Part shown: positions 30,891-40,624 of the stretch, piece by piece
Position numbering within the stretch: position 1 is the first letter of the stretch
Layout: the number at the start of each line of letters is the position of its first letter
DNA from: an uncultured Aquimarina sp.
Lineage (GTDB): Bacteria > Bacteroidota > Bacteroidia > Flavobacteriales > Flavobacteriaceae
Reading direction: 5' to 3'
Assembly: GCA_947498935.1 (NCBI GenBank)
Contig: CANMMM010000002.1
Location: 124,001-188,000, forward strand
DNA length: 64,000 bases
Translations under genes and position numbers: made by a program
Notes under the pieces: generated by a model
Told to the model about the DNA's origin: nothing
Databases searched by the model: none
What the model saw: the letters and a program-made list of their open reading frames with translations, nothing else

Positions 30891-33800
30891 ATGAAATCAC
30901 CAACGACAATTTTAATGCTGTTGTTAGCATTGGTTGTGCACAGTTCTTATGCACAAGAAAAAACAATTACAGGTACGGTTACAGATGATCAAGGGATCGC
31001 CTTACCTGGTGTAAATATCATCATTAAGAACACACAAACAGGAACACAAACTGATTTTGATGGAAAGTATGCCATCAGCACTACACAGGGCAGCACACTG
31101 CTCTTTACTTTTTTGGGATTTACAGAACAAGAAATTGTAGTAGGAGCATCAAACACGATCAATGTCCAATTGGTTGCTTCCACCTCACAACTTGAAGAAG
31201 TAATCGTTACTGCACAAGGAATCAAACGAGAAAAGAAAGCACTTGGATATGCAGTAGCAGAGGTAAAACAGGAACAATTAGAACAAAAAGCAGAAGGTGA
31301 CATCGGACGAGTGCTCTTTGGTAAAGCATCTGGGGTAAATATCACCCAGCAAAATGGACTTTCTGGATCGGGTACCAACATCGTCATTAGAGGACTTAGT
31401 TCATTTAGCGGATCCAACCAACCTTTATTCATCGTAGATGGCGTACCTTTTAGTAGCGACACTAACTCACAAGGAGGAAATGACGGTAATAGTCAAAACG
31501 ACTTTGTAGATGGAAACTCTGGTTCGAGTCGATTCTTAGACTTAGATCCTAATACTATAGAAAGCGTAAATGTTTTAAAAGGATTGGCTGCTGCTACTCT
31601 ATACGGTACTGCTGGACGTAATGGTGTCATCTTAATCACCACCAAAAACGGAGCATCTGGTAACGCGGTAAAGAAAAACGAAGTAACAGTTACTTCCTCT
31701 CTTTTCTTTAACGAGATCGCTTCATTACCCGATTATCAAGATGAATTTGGTAACGGGTTTGACCAAGCTTTTGGTTGGTTCTTTAGTAACTGGGGACCTC
31801 GTTTCGATAGAGATGGCGTTGCTGGATGGGGTAATGGTATCAACTCTGACCCTAATAGAGGGTTTAATGAAGATGGTACACTAGCACACCCTTACAGCAC
31901 CGCTGCAGCAGCTACAGGTATTCCTGGAGCATTTCCAGAATTTGCAGGAGCACGCTATGAATGGAGACCCTACGACAGTGTAGAAGACTTCTTTAAAATA
32001 GGAACAGCTGCCAATACCGCTGTAAACTTTAGAGGTGCATCAGATGATGGAAAATACAGCTACAATGCCAATTATAGTCATTTAGAAGATAGAGGATTTA
32101 CTCCCGGAAACGTATTAAGAAGAAATTCTTTTGGTTTTGGAGGTAAAGGGGTTTTAACCAACAAATTCACTATCTCAGGAACACTTAATTACTCTAAAAC
32201 AGATTTTAAAACCCCTCCTGTAGCAGCGAGTTTAGGAAATGGAGCTACTGGATCTGGATCTTCTGTATTTGGAGAACTATTCTTTACACCTAGAAGTGTA
32301 GACTTAATAGGACTCCCTTTCCAAAACCCAATTGATGGGTCTAGTGTTTACTACCGACAGAACAATAGTATACAACACCCGTTATGGACTGTAAATAATG
32401 CTCAAAATAAGCAAATCACCAATCGTGTATTTGGTAATGCTGCACTGCAATATGATATTAATGACAATCTGAATATTCTTTATAGATTTGGACTTGATAA
32501 CTATACCGAATCCAACACTAACCGACAAAATAAAGGAGGAGTTAGTGACAATGCTGCACTTAGAAGTGGTATTTACCAAACATGGACAAATATAAATAGT
32601 ATTTTTGATCACAACTTTATCCTAAACGGAAACTACAAATTGATGGATGACATCGGAATGACTTTTAACTTAGGAGCCACAAGCCGAAGAGAACAATTCC
32701 AAAGAAACGGTGTAGCTAGTAGCAATCAACAAGTGTTTGATATCTTCCAACACAAAAACTTTGCTAATCAAGATGAAATAGAGTTTACACAAGAGCGCAA
32801 CATTGTAGGACTCTATGGACAGGCTGATTTTGATCTTAGAAACATGCTATTCCTTACCTTGGCAGGACGAAATGATTGGGTATCTAACCTAAGTACCGAA
32901 AACAGATCTATTTTCTACCCTAGTGCCAGTGTTTCATTTTTACCAACCACTGCATTCGAAGGATTCTCTTCTGACAATGGCGTAAACTATTTAAAGATTA
33001 GAGCTGGATACGGAACTTCTGCAAACTTCCCTACAGGATTCCCGATAGCCACTACCCTAAACATAGACACTCAAAACTTCCAGGATCAAGGCAATGACAT
33101 CGTTACTAATTCTACAGCCTCTCGACTAGGAAACCCAAATCTAAAACCAGAGCGACTGAATGAAATAGAATTTGGTATCGAATCTCGTTTTTTCAACAAT
33201 CGAATTAGTTTAGACGCTTCTTATTATAATCGTATCACTAATGACCTGATTATAGACAGACCTATAGACAACTCTACAGGAGGTACCGTAATTAGTGAAA
33301 ATATTGGAGAAATTAAAAGTGATGGTTTTGAACTAGACCTTGGCATTGACATTTTACAATTTCCAGACAATGGTCTAAAATGGACCACTAACATCAATTT
33401 TACTACTAATGAGACCGAAGTAAAAGACCTAGGAGCTGACACAGATCTTATTGTATATTCTGGTTTTTCTAACTTAGGAAATGCCGCTATTGAAGGAGAA
33501 CCACTAGGAGTGATTGTAGGAAGCCGTATTGAACGAGATGCAAATGGAAACTTTTTAGTCAATGAAGCTGGTAACTATAAAGAAGAAGAAGGAACTTTCG
33601 TGATTGGAGATCCGAATCCAGATTACTTGTTAAATATAAATAACTCATTCTCCTACAAGAACTTTAACTTTAGTTTCTTATTTACATTTGTAAAAGGTGG
33701 AGATATTTATTCTCGTACCGTGTCTACGCTATTAGGTAGAGGATTAACTACCGATACTGTAGACAGAGAAAACTCTTTTATTTTACCTGGCGTTAGAGAT

Positions 33801-34145
33801 GATGGTTCTGAAAACAATATTCAGATTAACAACTCTACCTTCTACTTCTCCAATGTATTATTCGGTCCTGACGAACTCGGAATATATGATGGTACAGTAC
33901 TTAGACTACAAGAATTATCTCTTGGCTATAGCTTACCTAGCAAATTCTTAGACAAAACTCCTTTTGGAGCGTTAAGTTTTAATCTTACTGGTTATAACCT
34001 TTGGTTTAATGCCTTTAATATACCTGATGGCACTAATTTCGATCCTAATGTAGCAGGACTTGGAGTTGGTAATGGACGAGGATTTGATTTCTTAAACGGC
34101 CCTAGTTCTAGACGATACGGAGTAAGTATCAAAGCATCATTTTAA
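30891..34145 (+). CDS. SusC/RagA-family TonB-linked outer-membrane transporter
   Basis: The product is the barrel of a nutrient-uptake pair: it imports a substrate across the outer membrane with energy from TonB. Signal peptide to about residue 21 (ending SSYAQ), then a carboxypeptidase-regulatory-like domain (TITGTVTDDQGIALPGVNII) characteristic of SusC, a TonB-box/plug region (LEEVIVTAQGIKREKKA, GLSSFSGSNQPLFIVDGVPF) and a 22-strand barrel to the C-terminal SIKASF. Length 1084 aa is typical. It heads a three-gene operon with a SusD-like lipoprotein and a further lipoprotein. No glycoside hydrolase or sigma/anti-sigma pair adjoins, so the substrate is open; it may be a peptide or other non-glycan compound. 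Confidence 0.93.
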   Translation: MKSPTTILMLLLALVVHSSYAQEKTITGTVTDDQGIALPGVNIIIKNTQTGTQTDFDGKYAISTTQGSTLLFTFLGFTEQEIVVGASNTINVQLVASTSQLEEVIVTAQGIKREKKALGYAVAEVKQEQLEQKAEGDIGRVLFGKASGVNITQQNGLSGSGTNIVIRGLSSFSGSNQPLFIVDGVPFSSDTNSQGGNDGNSQNDFVDGNSGSSRFLDLDPNTIESVNVLKGLAAATLYGTAGRNGVILITTKNGASGNAVKKNEVTVTSSLFFNEIASLPDYQDEFGNGFDQAFGWFFSNWGPRFDRDGVAGWGNGINSDPNRGFNEDGTLAHPYSTAAAATGIPGAFPEFAGARYEWRPYDSVEDFFKIGTAANTAVNFRGASDDGKYSYNANYSHLEDRGFTPGNVLRRNSFGFGGKGVLTNKFTISGTLNYSKTDFKTPPVAASLGNGATGSGSSVFGELFFTPRSVDLIGLPFQNPIDGSSVYYRQNNSIQHPLWTVNNAQNKQITNRVFGNAALQYDINDNLNILYRFGLDNYTESNTNRQNKGGVSDNAALRSGIYQTWTNINSIFDHNFILNGNYKLMDDIGMTFNLGATSRREQFQRNGVASSNQQVFDIFQHKNFANQDEIEFTQERNIVGLYGQADFDLRNMLFLTLAGRNDWVSNLSTENRSIFYPSASVSFLPTTAFEGFSSDNGVNYLKIRAGYGTSANFPTGFPIATTLNIDTQNFQDQGNDIVTNSTASRLGNPNLKPERLNEIEFGIESRFFNNRISLDASYYNRITNDLIIDRPIDNSTGGTVISENIGEIKSDGFELDLGIDILQFPDNGLKWTTNINFTTNETEVKDLGADTDLIVYSGFSNLGNAAIEGEPLGVIVGSRIERDANGNFLVNEAGNYKEEEGTFVIGDPNPDYLLNINNSFSYKNFNFSFLFTFVKGGDIYSRTVSTLLGRGLTTDTVDRENSFILPGVRDDGSENNIQINNSTFYFSNVLFGPDELGIYDGTVLRLQELSLGYSLPSKFLDKTPFGALSFNLTGYNLWFNAFNIPDGTNFDPNVAGLGVGNGRGFDFLNGPSSRRYGVSIKASF

Positions 34146-34162
34146 TTTCAAAAAATACAAAC

Positions 34163-35881
34163 ATGAATACACGAAAAGTATCCTTATATACTACCAATAT
34201 AGTAGCACTGCTATTCATTGGTATCACGCTACTTTCTTGCGAAAGTATAGAACTGGATTTAGCAGAAAATCCTAATCAGCTCAAACCCGAGCAATCCAAT
34301 CCTGATTTATTCCTAAACTCTATTCAAGTAGATTTCGGAAAAGTTGTAGAACGTTTTGGAGCTATTGGCGGACAAGTGACTCGCATCGATTACATGAATG
34401 GAAGAAACTACCAAAACACCTACTCACCAGCTACTTTTGACGGTATGTGGAGTGGTGCTTTCCAATCTTCTGGAATTGAATTTAATGACCGATTTGGTCA
34501 TGCACAAACGTTTAATGGAATTCTTGCAGATATTAGAGCACTCACACCTATTGCAGAAAGAGATGAGCTCTACCATCATATAGGGATTACCCAAGTGATA
34601 GAAGCCTACACCATTGTTACATTGGTAGATTTCTTTGGCGATATTCCTTATAGCCAAGCATTACAAGGTGCTACCAATCTAAACCCTGAACCTGATAGTG
34701 GTGTTTCTATTTACCAAGCTGCGCTGACATTGTTAGAAAACGCAATCACAAACTTCGAAAAAGATGTCATCAACGAACCTGTCAATGATTTTTATTATAA
34801 TGGCAATTGGAATAACTGGATCAAAGCAGCCAATACGATTCGAATGAAAATCTACCTACAACAACGACTTGTAGACAACACAGCTATCGATAAATTTAAT
34901 GCTATCGTAGCCGAAGACAACTTTATCAAAACACAAAGTGAAGACTTCCAATTCCAATGGGGAACCAATGTAATCCAACCTGATAACCGCCACCCTAGAT
35001 ACGCAAATAATTTCGAAGGAGATGGAGCAGATGAATATATGTCTAACTGGATGCTTAATAAAATGGCAACTTCGGATGATCCAAGAAGACGCTATTATTA
35101 TTACAGACAGACTAATGCTGTTCCTGGAGCTGAATTACCTCCTAATGAAGAAACATTAAGTTGTTCTTTAGAAAGCGCCCCTCAGCATTATATCGATGGT
35201 GGTTTTACATTTTGCTTTTTAGATAGCGGGTATTGGGGGCGCGATCATGGTGATGATGACGGGATTCCACCAGATGGATTCCTTAGAACTAATTTTGGTG
35301 TATATCCAGCAGCAGGAAGGTTTGACGACAATAGCTTTGAAGGCACTTCGCAAGGAGATGGGGGACAAGGAGCAGGAATCACTCCTATCCTATTATCATC
35401 TTGGGTTGATTTTATGATTGCAGAAACTGCCTTATTTACAGGAGATGAAGGCGCTGCTAGAATGGCATTAGAAGAAGCCATGAATAAATCCATCACCAAG
35501 GTAACTGGTTTTGGTATGCTAGATTCTAGTGCGAACTTATCTGTAGCTCCAGACAGTGCTGCAATTACTACATTTACCGAATCAATCCTAACCGAATATG
35601 ATAATGCCATGACAGCAGGAAAATGGGATGTAATAGCAGAGCAATATTGGGTAGCGTTATTTGGTAACGGAATCGATGCTTATAACTTTTATCGCAGAAC
35701 AGGATACCCTACCACATTACAACCTAACATCGAGCCCAGCCCAGGAAAATTTATACGTTCCTTCTTTTATCCTGCGGTCTTAGTAACCAATAATGCTTCA
35801 GTGACACAAAAAGAAAACACAGATCAAAAGGTGTTTTGGGACAACAATCCTGATTCTCCTAATTTTCCTGTAGCTAACTAA
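34163..35881 (+). CDS. SusD-like nutrient-binding lipoprotein (SusD/RagB type 2)
   Basis: The product is a surface lipoprotein that caps the SusC barrel and captures the substrate. The lipoprotein signal ends in LLSCES with lipid cysteine at about C26. The TPR-like helical body is seen in YHHIGITQVIEAYTIVTLVD and FFGDIPYSQALQG, then NWNNWIKAANTIRMKIYLQQ; these fit the second SusD family (SusD-like_2) rather than classical SusD. Length 572 aa. It starts 17 bp after the SusC gene. Confidence 0.88.
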   Translation: MNTRKVSLYTTNIVALLFIGITLLSCESIELDLAENPNQLKPEQSNPDLFLNSIQVDFGKVVERFGAIGGQVTRIDYMNGRNYQNTYSPATFDGMWSGAFQSSGIEFNDRFGHAQTFNGILADIRALTPIAERDELYHHIGITQVIEAYTIVTLVDFFGDIPYSQALQGATNLNPEPDSGVSIYQAALTLLENAITNFEKDVINEPVNDFYYNGNWNNWIKAANTIRMKIYLQQRLVDNTAIDKFNAIVAEDNFIKTQSEDFQFQWGTNVIQPDNRHPRYANNFEGDGADEYMSNWMLNKMATSDDPRRRYYYYRQTNAVPGAELPPNEETLSCSLESAPQHYIDGGFTFCFLDSGYWGRDHGDDDGIPPDGFLRTNFGVYPAAGRFDDNSFEGTSQGDGGQGAGITPILLSSWVDFMIAETALFTGDEGAARMALEEAMNKSITKVTGFGMLDSSANLSVAPDSAAITTFTESILTEYDNAMTAGKWDVIAEQYWVALFGNGIDAYNFYRRTGYPTTLQPNIEPSPGKFIRSFFYPAVLVTNNASVTQKENTDQKVFWDNNPDSPNFPVAN

Positions 35882-35901
35882 ACGCATCAAACTTTAATAC
35901 A

Positions 35902-36945
35902 ATGAAAAAAATACATATATACCTAACAACCCTCCTCATCGGAGCTACACTATCCAATTGTGGTAGTGACGACAAAACCATAGACGGCATTTTAGAAAAT
36001 GTAACTAGTGGTGCTGTCTTAAGAACCAGAAACATTACCAACAATATGTCCTATAATGACGTTGAAAAAAAGTTTGATACTGGATCAGATTACACATTAG
36101 TTATCGAAGAACAAGACGCAGAAGGTGGTAAACTGCTAGAATCTGTAGAAATTTTTGCTGGTTTTGTAGAAAAAACAAGAAAAGACACTAATAATGACGG
36201 CACTATCGACGATAAAGATGATGACCTATCCGCAAGTGAAGCACTGATCAAAACACTGACTCCTGCTGATTTTAGCACAGGAAGTAGAGATTTACCAGAA
36301 ACTACGATTTCTTTTACTGCCGAGGAGCTTATTGCCTTTACAAAAGTGGATGAATCCCTCATAGAAGGTCGCGACGAATTCTCACTAAGCTTCACAATTA
36401 ATCTAACTGACGGAAGGTCTTTTACTGCTGCGGATGCTAATGGTAATGTATCAGGGGGGTCTTATTTCTCATCTCCTTACCAATACAGAACTCCTATAAA
36501 ATGCACCATAACAGAGAGCTTGGCTGACACTTACGCCTATACAATTACAGAGCTTACTTCTGCCCCAGGAGGTAGAAGTAATTGCCCTAGTGCTCCGCTA
36601 ACAGGAGAAGTTACTTGGTCCGCTACAGACACACCAGGAAAACTAACCACTTCTGATATTAGTTTTGGTCAGTTTGAAAAGTGTTATGTAGATACGTTTT
36701 CTAAGATTACTCCTACTGGAGTAGCTATTGTATGGGAATGCATCGATTTAACAGCTGATGGCTCTATCAAAGTTACTGAAGAAGCAACTGGCAAAAGTGA
36801 TGAATTCACTTACACCTATACCATTAAAGAAGTAGATGGATCCGATATGACTATCGAATTTAGCAACTCTGCTGGAGATCGCGGTACTGTAATCATTACA
36901 AGACCTGACAGTAAAATATGGCCTACTATATTTAATCGTTCATAA
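35902..36945 (+). CDS. Lipoprotein of unknown function with a calcium-binding-type loop
   Basis: I do not recognise the family. The protein is exported and probably lipidated (signal LLIGATLSNCGSDD, cysteine near residue 20). Around residues 96-107 lies DTNNDGTIDDKDDD, a DxNxDGxxDxxD loop like EF-hand and dockerin calcium sites. The rest is beta-rich with repeated short strands and four later cysteines. It closes the SusC-SusD operon, 20 bp after the SusD-like gene, where accessory surface-binding lipoproteins (SusE/F position) usually sit. A role in substrate binding is inferred from position only. Confidence 0.7.
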   Translation: MKKIHIYLTTLLIGATLSNCGSDDKTIDGILENVTSGAVLRTRNITNNMSYNDVEKKFDTGSDYTLVIEEQDAEGGKLLESVEIFAGFVEKTRKDTNNDGTIDDKDDDLSASEALIKTLTPADFSTGSRDLPETTISFTAEELIAFTKVDESLIEGRDEFSLSFTINLTDGRSFTAADANGNVSGGSYFSSPYQYRTPIKCTITESLADTYAYTITELTSAPGGRSNCPSAPLTGEVTWSATDTPGKLTTSDISFGQFEKCYVDTFSKITPTGVAIVWECIDLTADGSIKVTEEATGKSDEFTYTYTIKEVDGSDMTIEFSNSAGDRGTVIITRPDSKIWPTIFNRS

Positions 36946-36959
36946 ATAATACAAACAAT

Positions 36960-36999
36960 AAATAGCTATCCTATGTAACAAAACGCAGGATAGCTATTT
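36960..36999 (+). terminator. Hairpin at the end of the first SusC operon
   Basis: AAATAGCTATCCT pairs perfectly with AGGATAGCTATTT around a 14-nt loop, 15 bp after the last stop codon. The following sequence (GCTTAAAAAAAC) has no proper T-run, so it is a probable but not classical terminator. Confidence 0.6.
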
Positions 37000-37356
37000 G
37001 CTTAAAAAAACTAATTTTTCCCTTTTAACTAGACAATAATCCACACACAAATTATCTCCTATTGAACCGCTGTATACTGCCAAAGTACCACAACGACCCC
37101 TTAAATTTTTCACTTCACAATCTCCTCTAATTCACTACACATATCGCTTTTACACTACAAAATAAAAGAAAGCAATTCATAAAAAAGACTCTTCCCCCAA
37201 ACAACTAAACTACTAACTACAAAACACTTACCCTCTAAACAACCAAGAAAACAACTAAAACACACTTAGCAAAAGCGCTTTATTACAACCTTATAGTAAT
37301 CTTTTACAGATATTTAACACTTAATAAACAATAATTCAAACTTTCATAACAAAAAG

Positions 37357-37387
37357 TTGTATTCTACGGATTTTATCATCATTTTTG
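37357..37387 (+). promoter_or_regulatory. Bacteroidota-type promoter of the second SusC operon
   Basis: TTG (37357-37359) and CATTTTTG (37380-37387), 20 bp apart, exactly as before the first susC. The downstream leader GGTTAATTCAAATAAATT also matches. The predicted transcript start is about 20 bp before the ATG. Confidence 0.6.
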
Positions 37388-37415
37388 GAGCAGGTTAATT
37401 CAAATAAATTGTAAA

Positions 37416-40400
37416 ATGAGAACAAAGTTTAGTGGAATTTTGACGCTACTCTTAGCGTTTCTTATGCATATATCTTATGCACAAGAAAAAACAATCTCAG
37501 GTAAAGTGACGGATGATCAAGGCATCCCACTTCCTGGAGTAAACATTATTGTAAAAAACACTTCCAATGGAACACAAAGTGACTTTGATGGTAATTACAG
37601 CATCAAAGCAGACAAAGGAAGTACATTGACATTTAGCTTTATTGGCTTTGCTAATAAAAGCGTAGTGATTGGTGATAGTAGTACTATCAACCTACAGATG
37701 GAAGCTGATGCAGCAGAATTAGAGGAGGTAGTGGTAGTAGCTTATGGAACGCAAGCAAAAGAATCTATCACTGGATCTGTAACTACACTAAAAACAGAAG
37801 CTATCGCAAATGTACAAGCTAGTAGTGTCACACAAGGACTTGTAGGTAAAATTTCTGGTGTACAAATCATTAACCAAACTGGAGCTCCTGGTGACGATCC
37901 TACCATTCGATTTAGAGGTATTGGTTCTATTAACTCATCAAACGATCCGTTATTTGTAGTAGATGGTGTGGTTTTTAATGGAAACCTAAACTCTATCAAC
38001 CAACAGGATATTGAGTCCATGACCTTCTTAAAAGATGCTTCTGCTAATGCTCTATATGGTAGTAGAGGGGCCAATGGAGTAGTGATGATTACTACTAAAA
38101 AAGGAGGCTCAGGAAAAATCGAAGTTACATACGACTCTAAAGTAGGATTCAACAGCAGAGCTGTTCCTGAGTATGATGTGATAAGAGAATCTGGAGAGTA
38201 TTATGAAGCTGCCTATGATCGATTACGTATTGGATTGATTGATGCTGGTACAGATCCTGTAATTGCAGCACAAACTGCAGCTAGTGAGATAGTGTCTGGT
38301 GGTGATTTTACATTAGGATACAACAGCTACAATGTTCCTGACGATCAAGTAATTGATCCTACTACAGGAAAAATCAATCCTAATGCACGCCTTTTGTACC
38401 AAGATGACTGGATTGACGAGTCGTACTTAACAGGGATTAGAACAGAAAATTACTTAAGTGTAAAATACAGTAATGACTTTTCTAACAACTTTTTATCTGT
38501 TGGACACTTAGAAGATGAAGGAATTGCCCTTAACTCTGGATTTGAAAGAGTTACTGCAAGACTTGCCTCTGATTTTAAGCCTACTAAATGGTTAAAAATA
38601 GGCGGTAGTATGAACTACGCACATACCGTACAAGACAACACATTTTTAGGTAGAGGATCTGGAAGTGTGAGTAACTTAGCAGGTTGGGCAAGAGGCACTG
38701 CTCCGATTTACCCTGTTTTTGGTAGAGATGCACAAGGTAACTTGGTAAGAGATGATAACGGTAATCCTAGATTTGATTTTGGACTAGCAAATGATGATTT
38801 TGCTGGAACTAGACCTGCTTTTAAAGCCAATGCTAATCCTGTTGCTACTGCTCTTAAAGACATCGATGGAAATACTACAGATAACTTTTCTGGTAGATTC
38901 AATGCTTCAATTACTTTTTTAAAAGATTTTGAATTCACATATAATTACTCTGCAGATGTTACTAATTCGAGAATTACTGAATTTGCAACACCTATTGGAG
39001 GAGATGCATTTAGTGTAAATGGACGAATTACTTCTAGATCAAATAGAAGTATAACTATTGCTAATCAACAATTATTAAATTGGAGAAAATCTTTTGGAGA
39101 TCACAACTTAACAGCTCTTATAGGACATGAAAGTAATGAATTTGACTTTGAACTTTTACAAGGACAGCTTACTAATGTAGTACTTGATGATTCTCCTGTA
39201 CTTAACAATGCTATCAATTTTCAATTTTTAACTGGATATGAAAAAAATTACAATGTAGAAGGGTATTTATCCCGTGTAACATATGACTATGCTGGTAAAT
39301 ATTTTATCAATGGTAGCTTTAGAAGAGATGGAACTTCTGTGTTTGCTCCAGACAAACGATGGGGTAACTTCTATGGTATTGGTGGTGCATGGTCTGTGCA
39401 TAAAGAGCAATTTCTACAAAACGCTTCTTCTTGGCTAAACACCTTACGTTTAAAGGCTAGTTTTGGGCAGCAAGGAAATGATGCAATACTATACGAAGAC
39501 GATAGAACCACTACAGGTGATTTAGACAATAGAAACTATTTTGCATATACTGATCAATTTGATGTTGTTAACACTGGAAACAATATCCCCGGTCTTGACT
39601 TCTTCCAATTAGGTAATGAAGATTTAGTATGGGAAACTTCTACGAACATCAATGCTGGATTTGAAGCTGGTTTTCTTGACAACAGAATCAATGTAAACGC
39701 AGAATACTTCGAGCGCAGAGTAGAAGATTTATTATTCTTTAAACCTTTTGCACTATCTGAAGGTGTAGGAACTAAACCTGAAAATGTTGGGGATATGCAA
39801 AATAGAGGTATTGAGATAGAATTGAATGCAGATATCATCAGAACCAATGACTTTAACTGGTCATTTAGCATCAATGCCACTCACTATAAAAATGAGATTA
39901 CAGAACTACCACAAGAGTTTATTGATGATCCTAATAATGGGAATTTTAGATTACAAGAAGGAAAATCACGTTTTGACTATTATATGCGAAAATTCGCTGG
40001 AGTAGACCCTACTAACGGAGATGGATTATGGTATACTAGAGAATTAGACGCTAATGGAGATCCTACTGGAAATATTATCACTACCAATGATCGTGTAAAT
40101 GCCTCTGAATTCTTTACTGGCAAATCTGCCATACCAGATGTCTATGGAGGTTTTTCTACTGCTTTTTCTTATAAAAACTTCTCATTAAATATAGGATTTG
40201 CTTACCAAATAGGTGGTTATGGTTATGATGGTATTTACCAAAACTTACTTGGTACAAACTCAGCTGGAGATAATTTCCATAGAGATGTAATCACAAGTTC
40301 ATGGACACCTGAAAATACGACGGCTAATATCCCTAGATTAGATCATACAGACAATAATCAGGCAGGTACTTCTGACTTCTTTTTAGTAGATGCGAGTTAT

Positions 40401-40619
40401 TTAAATCTACAAGATTTAACGTTGGCTTATGACTTTAGTAGCAAAACAATAGAAGCTATTGGCCTTACGAGTTTACGAATTTATGCCACAGGCACTAATC
40501 TACACTTATGGACCAAAGCGAGAGATGGATATGACCCTCGATTGAGTATTACTGGAAATGCAGTAAATGAATTCGGATTGGCTAGAAGCACATCCTTAGG
40601 TGTAACCCTTAAATTTTAA
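37416..40619 (+). CDS. SusC/RagA-family TonB-linked outer-membrane transporter (second)
   Basis: Same architecture as the first: signal peptide (ending ISYAQ), carboxypeptidase-like domain (TISGKVTDDQGIPLPGVNII), TonB box and plug (LEEVVVVAYGTQAKESITGS, IRFRGIGSINSSNDPLFVVD), and a long barrel ending SLGVTLKF. Length 1067 aa. The first 60 residues and the promoter are very like those of the first SusC, but the barrel differs strongly, so the two systems share ancestry and control while binding different substrates. It forms a two-gene operon with the SusD gene 5 bp downstream. Confidence 0.93.
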   Translation: MRTKFSGILTLLLAFLMHISYAQEKTISGKVTDDQGIPLPGVNIIVKNTSNGTQSDFDGNYSIKADKGSTLTFSFIGFANKSVVIGDSSTINLQMEADAAELEEVVVVAYGTQAKESITGSVTTLKTEAIANVQASSVTQGLVGKISGVQIINQTGAPGDDPTIRFRGIGSINSSNDPLFVVDGVVFNGNLNSINQQDIESMTFLKDASANALYGSRGANGVVMITTKKGGSGKIEVTYDSKVGFNSRAVPEYDVIRESGEYYEAAYDRLRIGLIDAGTDPVIAAQTAASEIVSGGDFTLGYNSYNVPDDQVIDPTTGKINPNARLLYQDDWIDESYLTGIRTENYLSVKYSNDFSNNFLSVGHLEDEGIALNSGFERVTARLASDFKPTKWLKIGGSMNYAHTVQDNTFLGRGSGSVSNLAGWARGTAPIYPVFGRDAQGNLVRDDNGNPRFDFGLANDDFAGTRPAFKANANPVATALKDIDGNTTDNFSGRFNASITFLKDFEFTYNYSADVTNSRITEFATPIGGDAFSVNGRITSRSNRSITIANQQLLNWRKSFGDHNLTALIGHESNEFDFELLQGQLTNVVLDDSPVLNNAINFQFLTGYEKNYNVEGYLSRVTYDYAGKYFINGSFRRDGTSVFAPDKRWGNFYGIGGAWSVHKEQFLQNASSWLNTLRLKASFGQQGNDAILYEDDRTTTGDLDNRNYFAYTDQFDVVNTGNNIPGLDFFQLGNEDLVWETSTNINAGFEAGFLDNRINVNAEYFERRVEDLLFFKPFALSEGVGTKPENVGDMQNRGIEIELNADIIRTNDFNWSFSINATHYKNEITELPQEFIDDPNNGNFRLQEGKSRFDYYMRKFAGVDPTNGDGLWYTRELDANGDPTGNIITTNDRVNASEFFTGKSAIPDVYGGFSTAFSYKNFSLNIGFAYQIGGYGYDGIYQNLLGTNSAGDNFHRDVITSSWTPENTTANIPRLDHTDNNQAGTSDFFLVDASYLNLQDLTLAYDFSSKTIEAIGLTSLRIYATGTNLHLWTKARDGYDPRLSITGNAVNEFGLARSTSLGVTLKF

Positions 40620-40624
40620 AAGCT

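Larger units (their letters stand above)
36946..37415. other. 470-bp gap between the two SusC operons
   Basis: It begins with a hairpin (36960-36999), continues with C- and A-rich sequence without open frames, and ends with the second susC promoter. I see no gene or repeat unit in 37000-37350. Confidence 0.55.
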
